A stretch of DNA of 64,000 nt from contig JALGPY010000004.1 of assembly GCA_023055425.1 (NCBI GenBank), positions 61,031,718 through 61,095,717 on the forward strand, read 5' to 3'. Source of the stretch: Linanthus parryae. Lineage: Eukaryota; Streptophyta; Magnoliopsida; Ericales; Polemoniaceae. The notes beneath the pieces were generated by a model. That model searched no databases and was not told where the DNA came from. It was given only the letters and a program-made list of their open reading frames with translations. The position numbers were made by a program, and so were the translations under genes. Below are positions 10,321 through 23,867 of the stretch, one piece after another (positions within the stretch are counted from its first letter, which is position 1; each line of letters opens with the position of its first letter).

Positions 10321-12545
10321 TGTAACACCTCCAAAATGATCAAGCCGGAAACCCGGAGGTGCCACTCCGTACCCGCGATGAAACCAGGATACAAGGAGAT
10401 TTAAAACAGAGGATCCAAGCATAACATCCATGAAGTCTTTAAAATATTGCTTAATAAAATTCAAATTGTTGTTCCATAAACATGGGCATAAAATCCAACT
10501 AATGATACTAAAGGAAATTCTATGAAACTAAATGTGAACTACTAATCGTCTAAGTGATGATTCGCGTTCCTTCTAAGCTATGCTCCCATCATCTAGACAT
10601 GTGGTGCAGAAGACAGAAGACAACACCATAAATACCCAGACATGTAAACAGATTATGAGGCATGATTTTAAATAAAACAACAATATTTTTAAAAGAAGGA
10701 GATGAAGTATAAATATATGTGAGAAATAAGAATTCACTAACTTTTCACTTTAGCATTTGAATTAGAGAAACATTCCCAAACTCTCTTCATTGTCCAATCG
10801 GGACTTCCAAATTTTAAACCACAAAAGTCCATCCTTAGAAATCCACATTATTATCATGTTAACACGGAGAAGAACCAACCATCACAATTTACCAAGACCA
10901 TAAGTGTCGACACCCCCTAAGACTTCTTGCGGCCAGAGAGGTAAGTCAAGGAGCGACTCGGGGCTGTTGCGGCCGAGTAAAATAAATAAAGTTGGTCGAG
11001 AGACCGTAGTCAACATCTCAAGAAAAAAAAATTTCTCCGGTACAACTATTTCACTTTACGTCATTACGTTTTATTAATTTCTCATGTGACTGTGGTGATA
11101 GAATTACTTTAGTAAAATCAATTAGATGTTCAGCTAAACACTTAAAAACATATATTTCATTTTGAGACGATAAATCACAAAACACAATTTTGACACGAAA
11201 GAAGGAAATGGCGCTAGGTCTGGCATGTTTACTCACCTCAAATAAAGGCAATCACATCAACTCAGTCGTAGCACTCAACATACCTTCGTATGAGAACTCG
11301 TTTCCTACAAGTTGATAATATTCTAATCAACATATTGCTACACACACAAATAAAGTCCTATATGCAATGCATACAACCCCTTATTAATTTTTCCCAAATT
11401 TGCTAACGTGACATACAACTTTTATTTCAAATACAGATTATATACACTAATGTTTATTATTATAAAACATGCTATATTAAAATTATATTATAAACTTATA
11501 AGGTAATGTACCCAAATTATTTTTCCCTTTTAGACTAAAGAAATAATAATCCTAAATAATAAATATTATTCTTACAAAAATATGGACTTATTAAAGTATA
11601 CATATTATCCTTCATTATATTGGCCAAAATATAAGTTTAGTAAATAATAACTTTACATAATATACAACTAAAACCCCTATAGTTTGATGACACACAACGA
11701 AATCCCAAAAGTTTCATAATGAACAAAACTAACCCCCAAAGTTTCTAATACCTTTCAGCCCCCTTTTTCGTCCCACATAACCCACTGTAACAGTCTTCAC
11801 CCACAACCCAAAAATTCCAAAGCTACTACATTGGAAAGGCAACGAAGATGAATTGAAGAGCTAGCCAGAGGAAGGATGGGAAAGACGGCGACGGTGGCGG
11901 CGGGCGTCGGCGACGGCGGAGGCCGCGTCGGTGGCGGATGGCAGCGGCGTCAGACCTGGCTGGGTCTTCTCGGCAGCCCGGCCTGGAGAGAGAGTGTGTG
12001 ATTTAGAGGGAGAGATTGAGAGGTTTGCGGAGTGTTTTGGTGTGAATTTATCTGAGTTTGTAGTGGGTATTTGTAGCCTTTGGGTGAAGAATCCGGCGAG
12101 TATTAGGAAACCCACTGGAGACAATTTCGATTCCGAATTGAGACACAAATTAGGCATAATTAGGTTTTCTTGGTGAAAAGATTGAATCTTTGGTGGACTA
12201 GGAGTGTCTTGGGACGGAAATAGCGAGAAAAGGAGAAGAAATTGGTGGAGTTGGTGTTGGAGTTGGAGAGGAGGCCGACAGTGGAGTAGTCTCCCATTGG
12301 GAGATGGATTTTCGGGAAGAAGATGATAATGTTTTAATGCAAAGACACTTATCCCCCTAGCATTTACTTAAAAGACATCTAACATCCCCTAACTTAGTTA
12401 ATATACACTAATTAAGTTAGGAAAAAGGCACAAAACCCCCAAGTCTTTAATATCAATAAAAATTAACTCCCAAATAATAAAATTTAACACCCAACACTTA
12501 TAATAATATCATAAAATACCCGTATCCACAAATCCGGGTATTTCA
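10321..12545 (-). repeat. 3' LTR of the chromovirus-type element
   Basis: On the minus strand it opens TGAAATACCCGG at 12545 and closes GGAGGTGTTACA at 10321, length 2,225 bp. From 10741 on it aligns with 31594-33327; I counted about 16 differences in about 275 bases, roughly 6%. About 350 bp near 10384-10740 are absent from the other LTR. A GGC-rich stretch at 11885-11945 is also missing there. Small ORFs in this LTR (for example 11931-12176) are not conserved between the two copies. Confidence 0.82.
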
Positions 12546-12562
12546 TCATTTTCCCCTTAAAG
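12546..12562 (-). promoter_or_regulatory. Polypurine tract for the 3' LTR
   Basis: Minus strand CTTTAAGGGGAAAATGA directly abuts the LTR start. It is preceded by GCTTCGAGGACGAAGCTCT, a phrase common before the tract in plant chromoviruses. A second purine-rich, tract-like site lies upstream near 12724-12745. Confidence 0.75.
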
Positions 12563-12717
12563 AGAGCTTCGTCCTCGAAGCTTAAACCAACTTCTCAACA
12601 ACCCCTAAGGTATGAGTCTCCACTCCATGGTATATCCTCTAAATGAAAACCTAAGGTCTTGTACGATGAGCAATGTACTATAAGGAGTACTAACATGACG
12701 TAGTTAAAACCGAAGGA

Positions 12718-12850
12718 TTACATCCTCTCCCCATTAGAGGAGTCCCGTCCTTGGAACTCAAAATACCTCGTCAAAAGGTGAGGATACTTCTTCCTCATAT
12801 CATCATTCGCTTTCCATGTTGCCTCTTCTGTGAGGTGACTATCCCACTAT
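12718..12850 (-). pseudogene. Integrase C-terminal remnant of the chromovirus-type element
   Basis: The minus strand encodes EATWKANDDMRKKYPHLL, then the tail FEFQGRDSSNGERM and stop TAA at 12718-12720. The EATWE..D..R..YPHLF pattern is the well-known end of the plant chromovirus integrase/chromodomain region. The reading frame is lost upstream, beyond about 12850. Confidence 0.75.
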
Positions 12851-14976
12851 ACCTTTACAAGCTTAACACTCTTGTTACACGTGCCCCAATCATGGTATCT
12901 AGAATCTTAATGGGGTCAATACTTCTGGTTTATGATTTAATATATGAGATGGTATGGAACACTCTTCTTATGTTGCTACACATGGAACAAGGTATTCCCC
13001 GAAAGTTTTACCTCTCTCCTCAAGACATAGTCGTATGTGACCACATGATCAGATGGTAAGGCTATGGGGTAGGGATCGTAGATGATTGATAACAACCCCT
13101 TCAAAAATTGACGATTTCGTGAGTGAAAATGATGCTCGCGGTAATGTGAAAGACATCCTAGTCCAACAAGTTTATACTATCTACCTTGTCAATTTTTACT
13201 TAGTACAACAGTTGTGGTGTGAGTAATTAGTCGCGATTCCTTCACTATCGCCTATTGATCATCTTCTATCTTAACATGCATCACTACGAAGATGCAATAA
13301 TTTCACATATATCATGCAATCCAAATTAGCAAATTGGATCAGTGTTGACCATTCACAACCAACCTTGAAAGGACAGTTTTTCTCGGAGGTACTTATTCCC
13401 ACAGTAGGTCTCACATAAAATATTAGTGTTCTCCACATAAGAGTAAATCCTTTGTCCAAGACGCGCAACAATAATCTGATTTAGAAGAAGTTCATACGCC
13501 GAAGTGTGTTTTCATTGTTGGTGCTAGCCGTCAATTCATGGTCTTGGGCGACATATAGAAAGCCTTTATAATAATCCCCCTTCCTAAAGAGTACAAGAAC
13601 ACTCTTATAAATGAATTTCGGGTTGACCAACCATTCACTCTAGTACAAAATCGTCTTCTCAACAAGAGGTAGAACCCATGGCAGACAAATAAAAGCATAC
13701 AACTATCCGATTAGCTTATCCGTGAACAACCATTCCATTACTCAAACAACAATTTTGATGACAAGACTTTAATCATACTTATCCTTGAACAACCATTCCA
13801 ATAGCAATTGAACATCAAGATTTAAATTGTATCATAACTACCTAGATTACGCCCGCAGCATGATCGGTGCCAAAGAAAGTACCCCCATTGCTTCAATCAT
13901 CTACACAAATAACAATTGCTATTGTATCATAAGCTGCTTTCCACGGAGAGTAAGGTCATACAATCTCTCGAGTTTGAAAGTAAGTACTCTTAGTGAACGT
14001 GAGCATAAACTAATAAAAGATTCTAGACTACGATCCCTCAACAATGAAAACACGTCCAAACGAATTATATAACTCTAAGGCCGATTCTTATAAAGAAATG
14101 TCTCGTTCTCCTAATGGTACAAAACGTCTCATCTAAACAGACAAAGAATCGAAGAGATAGTGTACAAGACCCCAAAGTGACATGGTTCCTCCTACTCTTA
14201 GGTACTTAACCATAGCCTATGATATTTGATGTTACTCGGTGATCCCCTTTTACTTTGTTTTCCTACCTACATCTACTGATAAAAGTTGCCTTGAATTAAG
14301 GAAATACAATACTGAGGCACACACCCAAGCAACTTATTCATATTCAAAATAGGTTTTACAATAAGGAGACTCGCAAACTAATATCCGAATTAATATTTAG
14401 TGATAAATTCTGAAAATCATAACTCTATTAACAAAGCTCCAAATATAAAATTCGTGAAGATCACTGCAGTTAAGAATACTCAACTACCCAGGTACACCAA
14501 CGATTTATATAACTCAAAGCAATCCAATATAAGCATAAAACTCGACAAGTATCTCAGAGGTGAATAACCATCTCATTGGTTTAGTGACAATGATCCAATA
14601 ATACACGCCAAACGAAAATATATGCTAACTACTCCAAACGTGAGACTACACCATAGTAAGTTGGGCGAAAACAAACATTTGTTTGATTCCTAGTACTGAG
14701 GTAAGAGAAAGCGTCCCAAAATCTCAATAAATAACTCAAATGATAACCGCCACCACATCATGAATTATTAGTCACGAGGAACAAGGTCTTCAGATCGTCC
14801 AAGGCTGAACATAAGAACTCTCATTTAGATTAAGAATAAACAATTGATTGAACTATATTCACACTTGCAACATAATGATGATACAACCAATGACTTATGT
14901 AACTTCAAGGACAAGGCATGAAAAAAGAAACGCTCATTCCTCAAATAATAGATAAGTAACAAAGCTCTAAACATAA
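12851..14976 (-). other. Decayed internal region of the chromovirus-type element, left part
   Basis: By position this should be pol. Stops occur in all frames and I could not recognise RT or integrase core motifs by eye. Small ORFs such as 12751-13059 (+) and 13271-13471 (-) have no recognisable motif. The stretch ends at CATAA (14972-14976), the target of copia A. Confidence 0.5.
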
Positions 14977-17900
14977 TGTAAGTTCATTGGGTTTCACATG
15001 CTTGAAATACAGAGCTATTTCAAGGCCTTGAACCAGTTTTCAAATCCTTGAATCACAGGTTTCACAGGCTATTTCAAGGCTTTAAAAAGTGTTCAAAGCC
15101 TTGAAACTGTCAGACCTGTATGCATATTCTAAGGGGGAGTTTTTGCAACACCCCCCGAAATCGCAAGGCCGGCCGGGCCCCACGTTCGGAAAAGATGTCT
15201 CCGCCCGAGGTGATGAGCCTCATTGGGAACGGATAAGGATCGTCGGTTCACAGCTAGTACAACCATCGATAACATTCCAAAACTTCAAATTATAACTTTT
15301 ACAGTTTCCATAAATACAAACAGTGATAATCTTTTGAAAATCAAGGAATACACTTTTAAGTGAGGTAATATACTATGTGATCTTCCAACTAGCAAGCTTT
15401 CCTGTCCAAAGTGTCGTGAACGTTTCCCCCACCTCGATAGCCAACCTGCGGTTTTGAAATAGCAAAAGCCGACGCAGTTTTTACAGAAAATGGTCAGCAA
15501 ACGGCTGAGTAAGCTAACACCCATAGCACGTAAACAGATGATGAGATATATGACAGGAATAACCAATTCGCTGATAAATACTAAATATCAAACACTCGCG
15601 GGAAAAGCGTTCACAACTGATTCGGTGTGTCCAACTCAACGATCTCAAATTTCGTGTTCCAACCCGAAGATGTGGTCCATCTCGGGAACTCACTGATAAT
15701 AGCAATTCACAATATTACTTTAATCTCAAGTTATCTCATAATCTAGTCCATAGGGAATCGAGTCCAGAAATCCATTTTAGTAACTAGTTGATACGGGGCG
15801 TGACCATATCCAATCCACAACCTCTTTCTCATATGTGCAAAAGCACCCACAACCATAACTCAAACACAGGAGGTTCGCATCACAGCGCCTCATAACCATA
15901 ACTCAATCACAGGAGGTCAGAGCCTCATAATCACATAATCTCATAATCAGTAACCAACACAATATGTCAGAAATGTATCGTATCAGGGATATGGCACAAA
16001 CCCACGCACAACGTCTTTCCACTTTACATAATTACAAATTTTCTTTCAAGGTGTAGAATCGTGTAAGGAGCTCCGAACAAAAAGCCGGTGTGGCAAAAAT
16101 AAAGTAATAATCGAGGTACGATTGAGAGAGATATTCAGATTCGACCAAAAAGTGAGCGGTGTGCTACTCTTGGTAACCGAGGCAACGATTCGAAATTTCG
16201 TACTTTCAACCCAATGACGTGGTCCGTCTTGGGGTATCACTTTTTTAAGTATTTCACAATATCATTTAGATGTTTCACTTTTGGATTGTTATTTAGATTT
16301 GGATACCAATTTCAAACGAGACTACAAAGAGGAGTATTTCAAAACAAATAAACAACTCAAATAAATCAAGTACAGTAGAAATTTCACAAATAACTCACGC
16401 GATACGCGAAATGAAAGAAAGGCACACGAGGCTAGGCATATTAACTTACCAAAATCCAAGCATGTCCTAGATATTGTCTCGTCTACGAAACCGTCACCTA
16501 CAAATCGGAGCTTCTAACTTAATATAATCTCAACAAATATACAAACTATATATTTCTAGCTCCCTTTTATTTTTCTCAATAAAATACTAATTTTAACTTA
16601 TTTATAAACCCAAAATAACATTCTCTTCAATAATATTTACCCCCAAAATAATTTTATAAATAATTAGCTAAATAAATTTAAGAGAAACTAACTTTATAAT
16701 TAAATCTGAAATTAAAAACTGCATATAATATCTAAAATTTTCTGAAATGACAACTGCCTCCCCCAAAGTTTCTGAAACGACATTATAACCCCCCTGAAAA
16801 GTTTCTGAAAAAGACACTTTAACCCCCTAAACATGAATATTCAAAGTAACCGATTAAAACGTGGATTCAAGGCTTTAAAACTTGGTTTTGATTACTAAAA
16901 TCAACTCAGGGGAAGATTTCGAGCATACCCATATCAAATTTCGCGAGAAACGGTCAAGAATTCGCACGGGTCAAGGTCGCCGTCGGGTCGCCGGAGGTGG
17001 AGCTTTCGCCGTGGCTTCTCCGGCTGTTCTTGGCTTCGGTTGAGGCCTTCTGGAGCTTAGTCGGACTCCTCTGAGTCGAATGGTACGGGTTTGGAGGCAC
17101 GGGTCGTCATGGTTGGATTCCGGCGAGGAGCTCGCCGGAATTTATGGAGGTGGCGGCGGTGTGGCTGTTGCAGCGCTGCAGCTGCTGTTGTTTTCTTCTT
17201 TCTCTTCTTCTGGTCGCGCAGAGAGTGGGAGAGAGAGAGATCGCAGTTGAGGGGAGAGATGTGACGGCAGTGGTGGTGGCGGCCATGGATTCCGGCGACG
17301 GCAGCGGCAGTGGGTCGCCGCTGCTCCTGCTTCGTCTTCTGCGCTACTTCCGGCAGAACAGAGAGGATGAGTGAAAGGCAAAGGGGGAAGAGAAGAGTCG
17401 GGGTGGTGGTGTTCGTAGTTGGGGTTCGTCGGAGATGGCAGTGGTGGTGGCTGGTCGTGGCTTCCAGCTGCTGCTGCTGCCTTCTTCTGGTGGTGCCGGA
17501 CAGAGAGGAGGGAAGGCAGAGTGAGGGGAGAGAGATAGGCAGTGGGTGGTGATGGCGTTGGTGTTGATGGAGGTGGTCTCGGTGATGGTGGTGGCTTGGT
17601 GGGTCTTCTCTTGGCCAGAACAGAGGAGAGAAAGAGAGAGTGGAAGAGAGGCAGAGGGAGAGATGAAGGGAGATGGAGGTGGTAAGGGTGTCGGGTGATG
17701 GAGGAGGAAGAGGGAGAGGGATGATATAGAGGGAGGGTGACGGGGAGAGAAGAGAGGGAGAGTTGTGTTGGGGATTGGGAAGCATGTTGGGGGTTGTGAG
17801 GGTGTTGGGGAATGGAGGGAGTCTCGGGGGTGGTGGTGAGTTATTTGCCGAAGAAGGAGGAGAAGATTAGGAGGGAGGGGAGAGAGAGACACACGGGTAG

Positions 17901-19243
17901 AGAGAGAGAGATATAATTTCCTAAGTAAGTTTCTAACTAAAGACAAACACATCCCCCCTAGTACTTATATACTTTATTTATAACCTCCAACTTAACTATT
18001 TGATATTATCTAGAAATACAAACACCTCCCCACTAGCTATTTATTTTTGAAAATAAGTGATTAACTTTACGAAAAATACGTCAATAAAACTTAGAAAAAT
18101 ATGGGGTGTTACAGTTTTTTTGAGTTCCTATGATCTTATTCTAACTCTCTCACCCATATATTTGACCTGTTATTACTTAATGATGAAATACAATAGCTTT
18201 TGATTCACTCAGACCTCATCTAATTAACCTGTTTGACTTATTTTTGCAGGGAAAGTTCATTTCCTATTTTGCAGGATTGGTTTCCTAACCTGGGTTTTGC
18301 AGGAAAGGAAACATTGAGAGAATGTGTATGTGATCAATTAGGCACTCTTGACAGCTTCTCAATCTGTTTAAATACAAGATCAGAACAATATCTTTGAAGA
18401 TTATGATCAACTATCTGTTGGAGAAGGCTTTTAAAAGAGTCAAAGCTGTTGCCTACAAAACAGGAAGTTTTTTGCTAAAAATTAGGGAAGATTTGCAGAG
18501 TATCTGAACTGTATAAATAGAGCTCATTTTAAAGAAAAAACAACAACACTCAAATGGGAAAAAAGAGAGACACATTTCAGGATTGACAAGCATCAAAGAA
18601 TCACATCATTCTCACAATCCATCTCACTGAAGATCACTGCATTCTTCACTGCAGTTCCACTTCCCGTGTTCTTCTATTCTGAGTTCAATTTGTATATCAT
18701 TCTTATACTACTTCTAGATCTAATTCTCAAGGATTTTTCAAAGTGAACAGTAGAGAATTCTTAGTTAATCAGTTAGCTAGAGCAAGTACTAGATAGGTTA
18801 GTGAGAACCACAAGCTGTAACAGAGTAATGCATATCTCTGTGCTTGAGATCTAGGACTTAGCTTTTGATTAATAAGAATTGTGTTGAAAATCCTGCAGAG
18901 AGAAGATCCCTGAGGTAGAGACGTAGGTCCAAGTGGACTGAACTCTATAAATCATGTGTCTCTTGCATTTATCATTTCATTCTCATACTTATTTCACACA
19001 GCATTCAAACTAGTCTGTTTTCAAGGGTTTGAAACTCTTTTCAAGGCCTTGAAAAAGACTTGTCTGTCTTCATTCAAATTGTATTTCTCTCCAAAGGCTT
19101 GAAACTATTTTCAAGGCCTTTAACTTCATTGCTCTTCACTGAAAACTCTTATCTTTGCAAGTTTTACAAAAATTTGGCATACTCTATTCAACCCCCCTTC
19201 TAGAGTATCTATATTGCACTTCTACCCGCTTACTCCCCTTTCA
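14977..19243 (+). repeat. 5' LTR of copia A, split by a solo LTR
   Basis: The two parts are 14977-15143 and 18119-19243 (one GTTTT copy counted once), about 1.29 kb without the insertion, against 1,313 bp for the 3' LTR. It starts TGTAAGTTCA and ends CCCCTTTCA, two bases before the primer site. It contains repeated TCAAGGCCTTGA-type palindromes (for example 15020-15031, 19041-19052). Confidence 0.88.
15144..18113 (-). mobile_element. Solo LTR of a Del/Tekay-like Ty3 element inside the copia A LTR
   Basis: A 2,970-bp segment with ends TGCAACACC and GGGGTGTTACA, flanked by exact 5-bp duplications GTTTT (15139-15143, 18114-18118). The empty site is seen in the 3' LTR of copia A near 26605-26625. 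No primer site or coding domain is present, so it is a solo LTR. The minus-strand start TGTAACACCCCATATTTTTC resembles Del/Tekay LTRs. The long Pro/Ser and Ser/Thr ORFs in the CT-rich part (17057-17952) are low-complexity artefacts. Confidence 0.85.
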
Positions 19244-19245
19244 AT

Positions 19246-19257
19246 TGGTATCAGAGC
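19246..19257 (+). promoter_or_regulatory. Primer-binding site of copia A, tRNA-iMet
   Basis: TGGTATCAGAGC, exactly complementary to the 3' end of plant initiator tRNA-Met, two bases after the LTR end. The gag ATG follows at 19293. Confidence 0.93.
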
Positions 19258-19292
19258 TTGTATCACTGTATAGATTTAACCATCAGGTGATC

Positions 19293-21146
19293 ATGAGTAC
19301 TGCAGGTGATGGTGATTTCTCACAGGGAAAAGCTGCGAACAGACCTCCTTTATTTTGTGGAGATAATTTTGCTCACTAGAAAGCCTTGATGAAAATGTTC
19401 ATCATTGATCAAGACATAGAGCTATGGACCATTATTCAGAATGAACCTCACACTTTCTATACAGAGAAAGATGGGATTAAAACTTTCAAATATTAAGACT
19501 CTCTCTCTCTTCATCTGAATTAGAGCAATTCTAAAAAAAATTTAAAGCTATTAACATCTTGTATTGTGCTTTGAGTAAAGATGAATTCAATAGGATTTCA
19601 GGCTGTAAGACTGCCAAGGAGATCTGGGATAAGCTTGTGGTGATATTTGAAGGAACCACTCAAGTCAAGCAAACGAAGATTAACATCTATCTCAGACAAT
19701 ATGAGTTATTCAAGATGAATGCAGATGAGTCAATCTGAGACATGTTCAAGAGGTTCACATTCATAGTAAATAACCTTGATTCACTTGGAAAACATATTTC
19801 CAATGAAGAAAAGGTAAGGAAGATTCTGAGAAGTCTTCCAAAGACAAAATGGGAACCAAAGACTACTGCTATTGAGAAAGCTCAAGATCTCTCATCACTT
19901 CAACGTGATGACCTACAAGGGAAGCTTCTGATACATGAAGTATCCATGAATGAAGCTGATGGAGGGCTACCAGAAGGTCAAGAACTTAGCACTCAAGGCC
20001 AAAGAGAATGAGAAAATTCAAAGCCTTAAAACGAAGGATGATGATTAAGATCTATTTGCTTTGATTTACAAAGCCTTGACCAAAATCCTCAAGATGAAGA
20101 AAAACTTTGGAAACAAATAAGTCAACAGAGAAAGACACAGATCATCCAGTAGCAAGGACTACCAGGGTAAGTCTTCATCACAAAATAATAAATCGAAAGT
20201 CATGAATTTCTTTGAGTGTGGTGATGCAGCACACTTGATTAGAGACAATACAGACAAGAAAAGCAAGAACTTCTAGAAGAAAGATCATGACAGAAAAAAT
20301 AAATCTATAATAGCTTCATGGAGTGATTCAGATACCTCAAGCGACTCTGAATCAGAAGAAGAACATGCCAACCTATGCTTCATGGCCATGCATGATGAAA
20401 GTTTTGAAAAGAACATTGAGGTAATGGTAAACTGTTTGATTTCAAAGCCAAAAGAATCCCTCTCAGATTATCTTATAACAATGCTTTTAAATGAAGAGGA
20501 CTATCTGAAAGAGATTATAGTTTTGAAAGAAAAAGTTCACGAGCAAGCAAAAGAGAATTTACAACTTATTTTTCTGAATCAGAATCTTGAAATCTCTTAG
20601 AAGAAAACTGACAGTGATTTCAAGGCCCTGAAAACCAGTTTCAAAGCCTTGAAAACACAAGTCAAGGAAGTACTCACTGAGAACTCTCTACTGTGTGATG
20701 GCCTTGTTAATCTGAGATATCAAGTTGATGAATTAGATAAACAAAAGACTATTCTTACTGAGAAACTCCAAGAATCTGAATTAGTCAATGCCAAGCTTGC
20801 AGGCTCATAACACAAGTTGAACTTGATCCTTGGAGAAAGTTCAAAGTCTGTTCACAAAACTGGTATTGGATACAATCCAAACTTTCCAAGAAAAAACAAT
20901 ACCAGATCTGTGAAAGTTGGAAACAAAACTTCTCATAAGTGTCATTTCTGAAATAAAATTGGTCATGTTAAGATGAATTGTCCTTTAAGAAGAAGAGATC
21001 CTCACATAATGAGGAACACATTCCCATTTCAACTCAAACAAGTCAAACAGATTTGGGTTCCTAAAGGGGTCAGACCACCTAACATGGTTGATCCTGAGTA
21101 TGAGTCCGAATTCCACACTTGGTCTAACAGCTGGGTAAGGCAGTGA
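19293..21146 (+). pseudogene. gag of copia A, broken
   Basis: The start MSTAGDGDFSQGKAANRPP is typical of Sirevirus Gag, followed by LYCALSKDEFNRISG and LRQYELFKMNADESI of the copia gag domain. In-frame stops occur from codon 29 on (for example just after DNFAH) and several follow. The first zinc knuckle reads FFECGDAAHLIRDN, lacking the first and last Cys. In the second knuckle (about 20938-20985) the second Cys codon is a stop. The original reading frame probably ended at the TGA at 21144-21146. Confidence 0.88.
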
Positions 21147-23867
21147 TTGATGTTTGCAGGTTCTCACCAATGTCAAAGAACATAAGTGGTTTATGGATAG
21201 TGTCTGCTTAAGACACATGAGTGGAAAGAGATCTCTATTCCCACAATTGAAAGAGCAATCGGAAGGTTCAATTACACTTGGTGACAAAGGCAAATGCAAC
21301 ATTCTTGGTATTGGTAAAGTAAAAGCTTGAAGTGCCTCAAGGCCTTGAAAGAGGATTCAAAGCTTTGGCACAGAAAGCTTGGTCACATCAGCTTGCATAC
21401 CTTGAACAAATTGATCTCCAAAGATCGGGTAAGAGGATTACCATCTATTAAGTTCAAAGATGATGAAGTATGCAAAGCTTGTGCTCAAGGTAAGTAGACC
21501 AGAAGCTCATTCAAGCCAAAGAAGTTTGTAAATACTACTAGACCTATTGAATTACTTCACATGGATCTCTGTGGTCCTATTAGGACTTCAACTCCAAAAG
21601 AACTCCTCAACAGAATGGAGTTGTTGAAAGAAATAACAGGACTCTTGAAGATATGTCAAGATTAATGCTTTTAGAAAACAAGCTGCCAAAACACTATTGG
21701 GCAGAAGCTATGAATACAACAAACTATATTTTGAACAGGTGCTTGATTAGACCTATCCTGAAGAAGAGCCCCTATGAACTATTCAAAGGGAGAATGCCAA
21801 ACATCTCATATTTCAAGCCCTTTGGATGCACATGCTTTGTCCACAACAATGGAAAGGACAACTTGTGTAAGTTTGTTTCAAGAAGTGATGAAGGTTTATT
21901 TCTTGGTTACGCTCTGACTAGCAAAACTTATAGAATTTATAATAAAAGAACCAAGCTAGTTGAAGAAAGTATTAATGTTATTTTTGATGAAAGCTATGAT
22001 GGTTCTTTGAGTGAAAGTTTTGCAGACTTGAATCTGAACAAGCATGATTCAGAAGAAGAAGCTGAAAACTCACTTTCAGAAGGAAACATAAGCCATTTTC
22101 AAGACCTTGAAAATAGGTCTCAAGGCCTTGAAAATAGAGATCAAAGCCTTGATAAGGATGATCAGAAAGACACGAGTGATCAGGCTACTACTTCAGGACC
22201 AGAGAAGCAATATGGAGAACCTGAACCCTGGTCTTCAAGAAAGAGATTCAAATACCTTTCATCTCATACAGCTGACAACATCATCTCTAATCCAACCACC
22301 GGTACACAAACAAGATCACAATTGAAGAATCTTTGTGCTTTTAATGCTTTTATTTCTCTTGTAGAACCTAAGACAGTGAAGGAAGCATTACAAGAAACAT
22401 ACTAGATTATAGATATGCAAAATGAACTTAATGATTTTGAAAGAAATAAGGTGTGGAACCTAGTTCCCCCACCAACAAACCAGTCTTTCATTGGTACCTG
22501 ATGGGTGTTCAGAAACAAATTGGATGAAAGTGGAAAAGTGATCAGGAACAAAGAAAGGTTAGTTTCTCAAGGTTACAACCAAGAAGAAGGTATTGATTAT
22601 GAGGAAACTTTTTATCCTGTTGCCAAGTTAGAAGCAATTAGAATTTTGCTTGCCTTTGCATCCTACAAGAACATGAAACTTTTTCAGATGGATGTGAAAT
22701 GTGCATTTTTGAATGGATAGTTACAAGAACATGAAAATTTTCTAGATCATGTTTAGAAACGTGACAAATCTCTTTATGGTTTGAAACAAGCTCCAAGAGA
22801 TTGGTATGAAAGATTGTCAAAGTTTTTACTTGAAAATGATTTCAAAAGAGGATTAGTAGACAATACTCTTTTCATAAAGACTCATGATAAAGATTTACTT
22901 ATAGTTCAGATTTATGTTGATGATATCTTATTTGAAGCTACTAATGATCTATTGTGCAAAGAATTCTCAAGTCTTATGAGCAGGGAATTTGAAATGATCA
23001 AGATGGGAGAGCTGAACTTCTTCCTTGGACTTCAAATACATCAGATGAATAAGTGAATGTTTCTACATTAAATTAAGTACACTAGGAACTTGTTAAACAA
23101 GTACATCATGTCTCAATCTAAAGAAATCAAGACCCCTATGAGTTCTACACTGTCTTTAGAAAACGATGAATCTGGTAAGAGTGTCAATGTGAAAGAGTAT
23201 AGAGGTATGATTGGATCATTGCTATACCTTATTGCCAGTAGACCAGATATCATGTTTAGTGTATATATGTGTGCAAGATTTCAAGATGATCCAAAGGAAT
23301 CACACTTAACTACTGTGAAAAGAATATTCGGATATCTAAATGGTACCAAAGGCTTAGGGCTTCGGTATCCAAGACATTCTTACTTTTCTTTGTGTGGATA
23401 TTCAGAAGCTGACTTTGCAGGTTACAAAGTTGATAGAAAAAGCACTCCAGGAAGTTGTCAATTCATTGGATCCTCCTTGATCAGTTGGCACTCCAAGAAA
23501 CAAAAGGCAGTTGCTTTATCAACAGCTGAAGCTGAATACATAGCTGCTGGAGCATGTTGCTCACAAGTATTATGGATTGCTCAACAGTTGAGAGATTTTA
23601 GATTTGATTTCAAAAGAGTACCTATCAAATGTGACAACACCAATGCAATATCAATCACAAAGAATCCAGTTCAACATTTCAAGAACCAAGCATATTGATG
23701 TCAGACACCATTTCATCAGAGATCATGCTGAGAAAGGTGATATTGTTCTTGAATTTGTTTCTACTAACATGCAACTTGCAGATATCTTCACTAAGCCATT
23801 TCCAGATGAAAGATTTTCAGCTCTAAGACTGGAATTGGGTATGCTAAATAAAGATGCATTGGTTTAG
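21147..23867 (+). pseudogene. pol of copia A (protease, integrase, RT, RNase H), broken and internally deleted
   Basis: The protease site reads D-S-V at 21196-21204 where the family has D-S-G, which would inactivate it. Two deletions are evident against copia B: about 215 bp near 21315-21330, and about 235 bp at 21599-21601 that removes the middle of the integrase core including the second catalytic Asp. The RT keeps YVDD (22913-22924) and LYGLKQAPR. RNase H keeps GYSEADFAGY and STAEAEYIA. Several in-frame stops and frameshifts break the frame. It ends MLNKDALV with TAG at 23865-23867. Confidence 0.9.

Noticed and set aside
11931..12176. 81-codon ORF in the chromovirus LTR
   Set aside because: The corresponding part of the other LTR (32721-32933) does not keep the frame, so it is not a conserved gene.
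17057..17952. Long minus-strand ORFs rich in Pro, Ser, His and Thr
   Set aside because: They lie in the CT-rich part of a solo LTR; two overlapping frames are open for composition reasons and no domain is seen.
19246..19257. Fragments of tRNA genes
   Set aside because: The TGGTATCAGAGC words are primer-binding sites next to LTR ends; no cloverleaf surrounds them.
21117..21169. Mini-intron between GTAAGG and TTTGCAG at the gag end of copia A
   Set aside because: The span is under 40 bases, too short for a plant intron, and the GTAAGG is not conserved in copia B.
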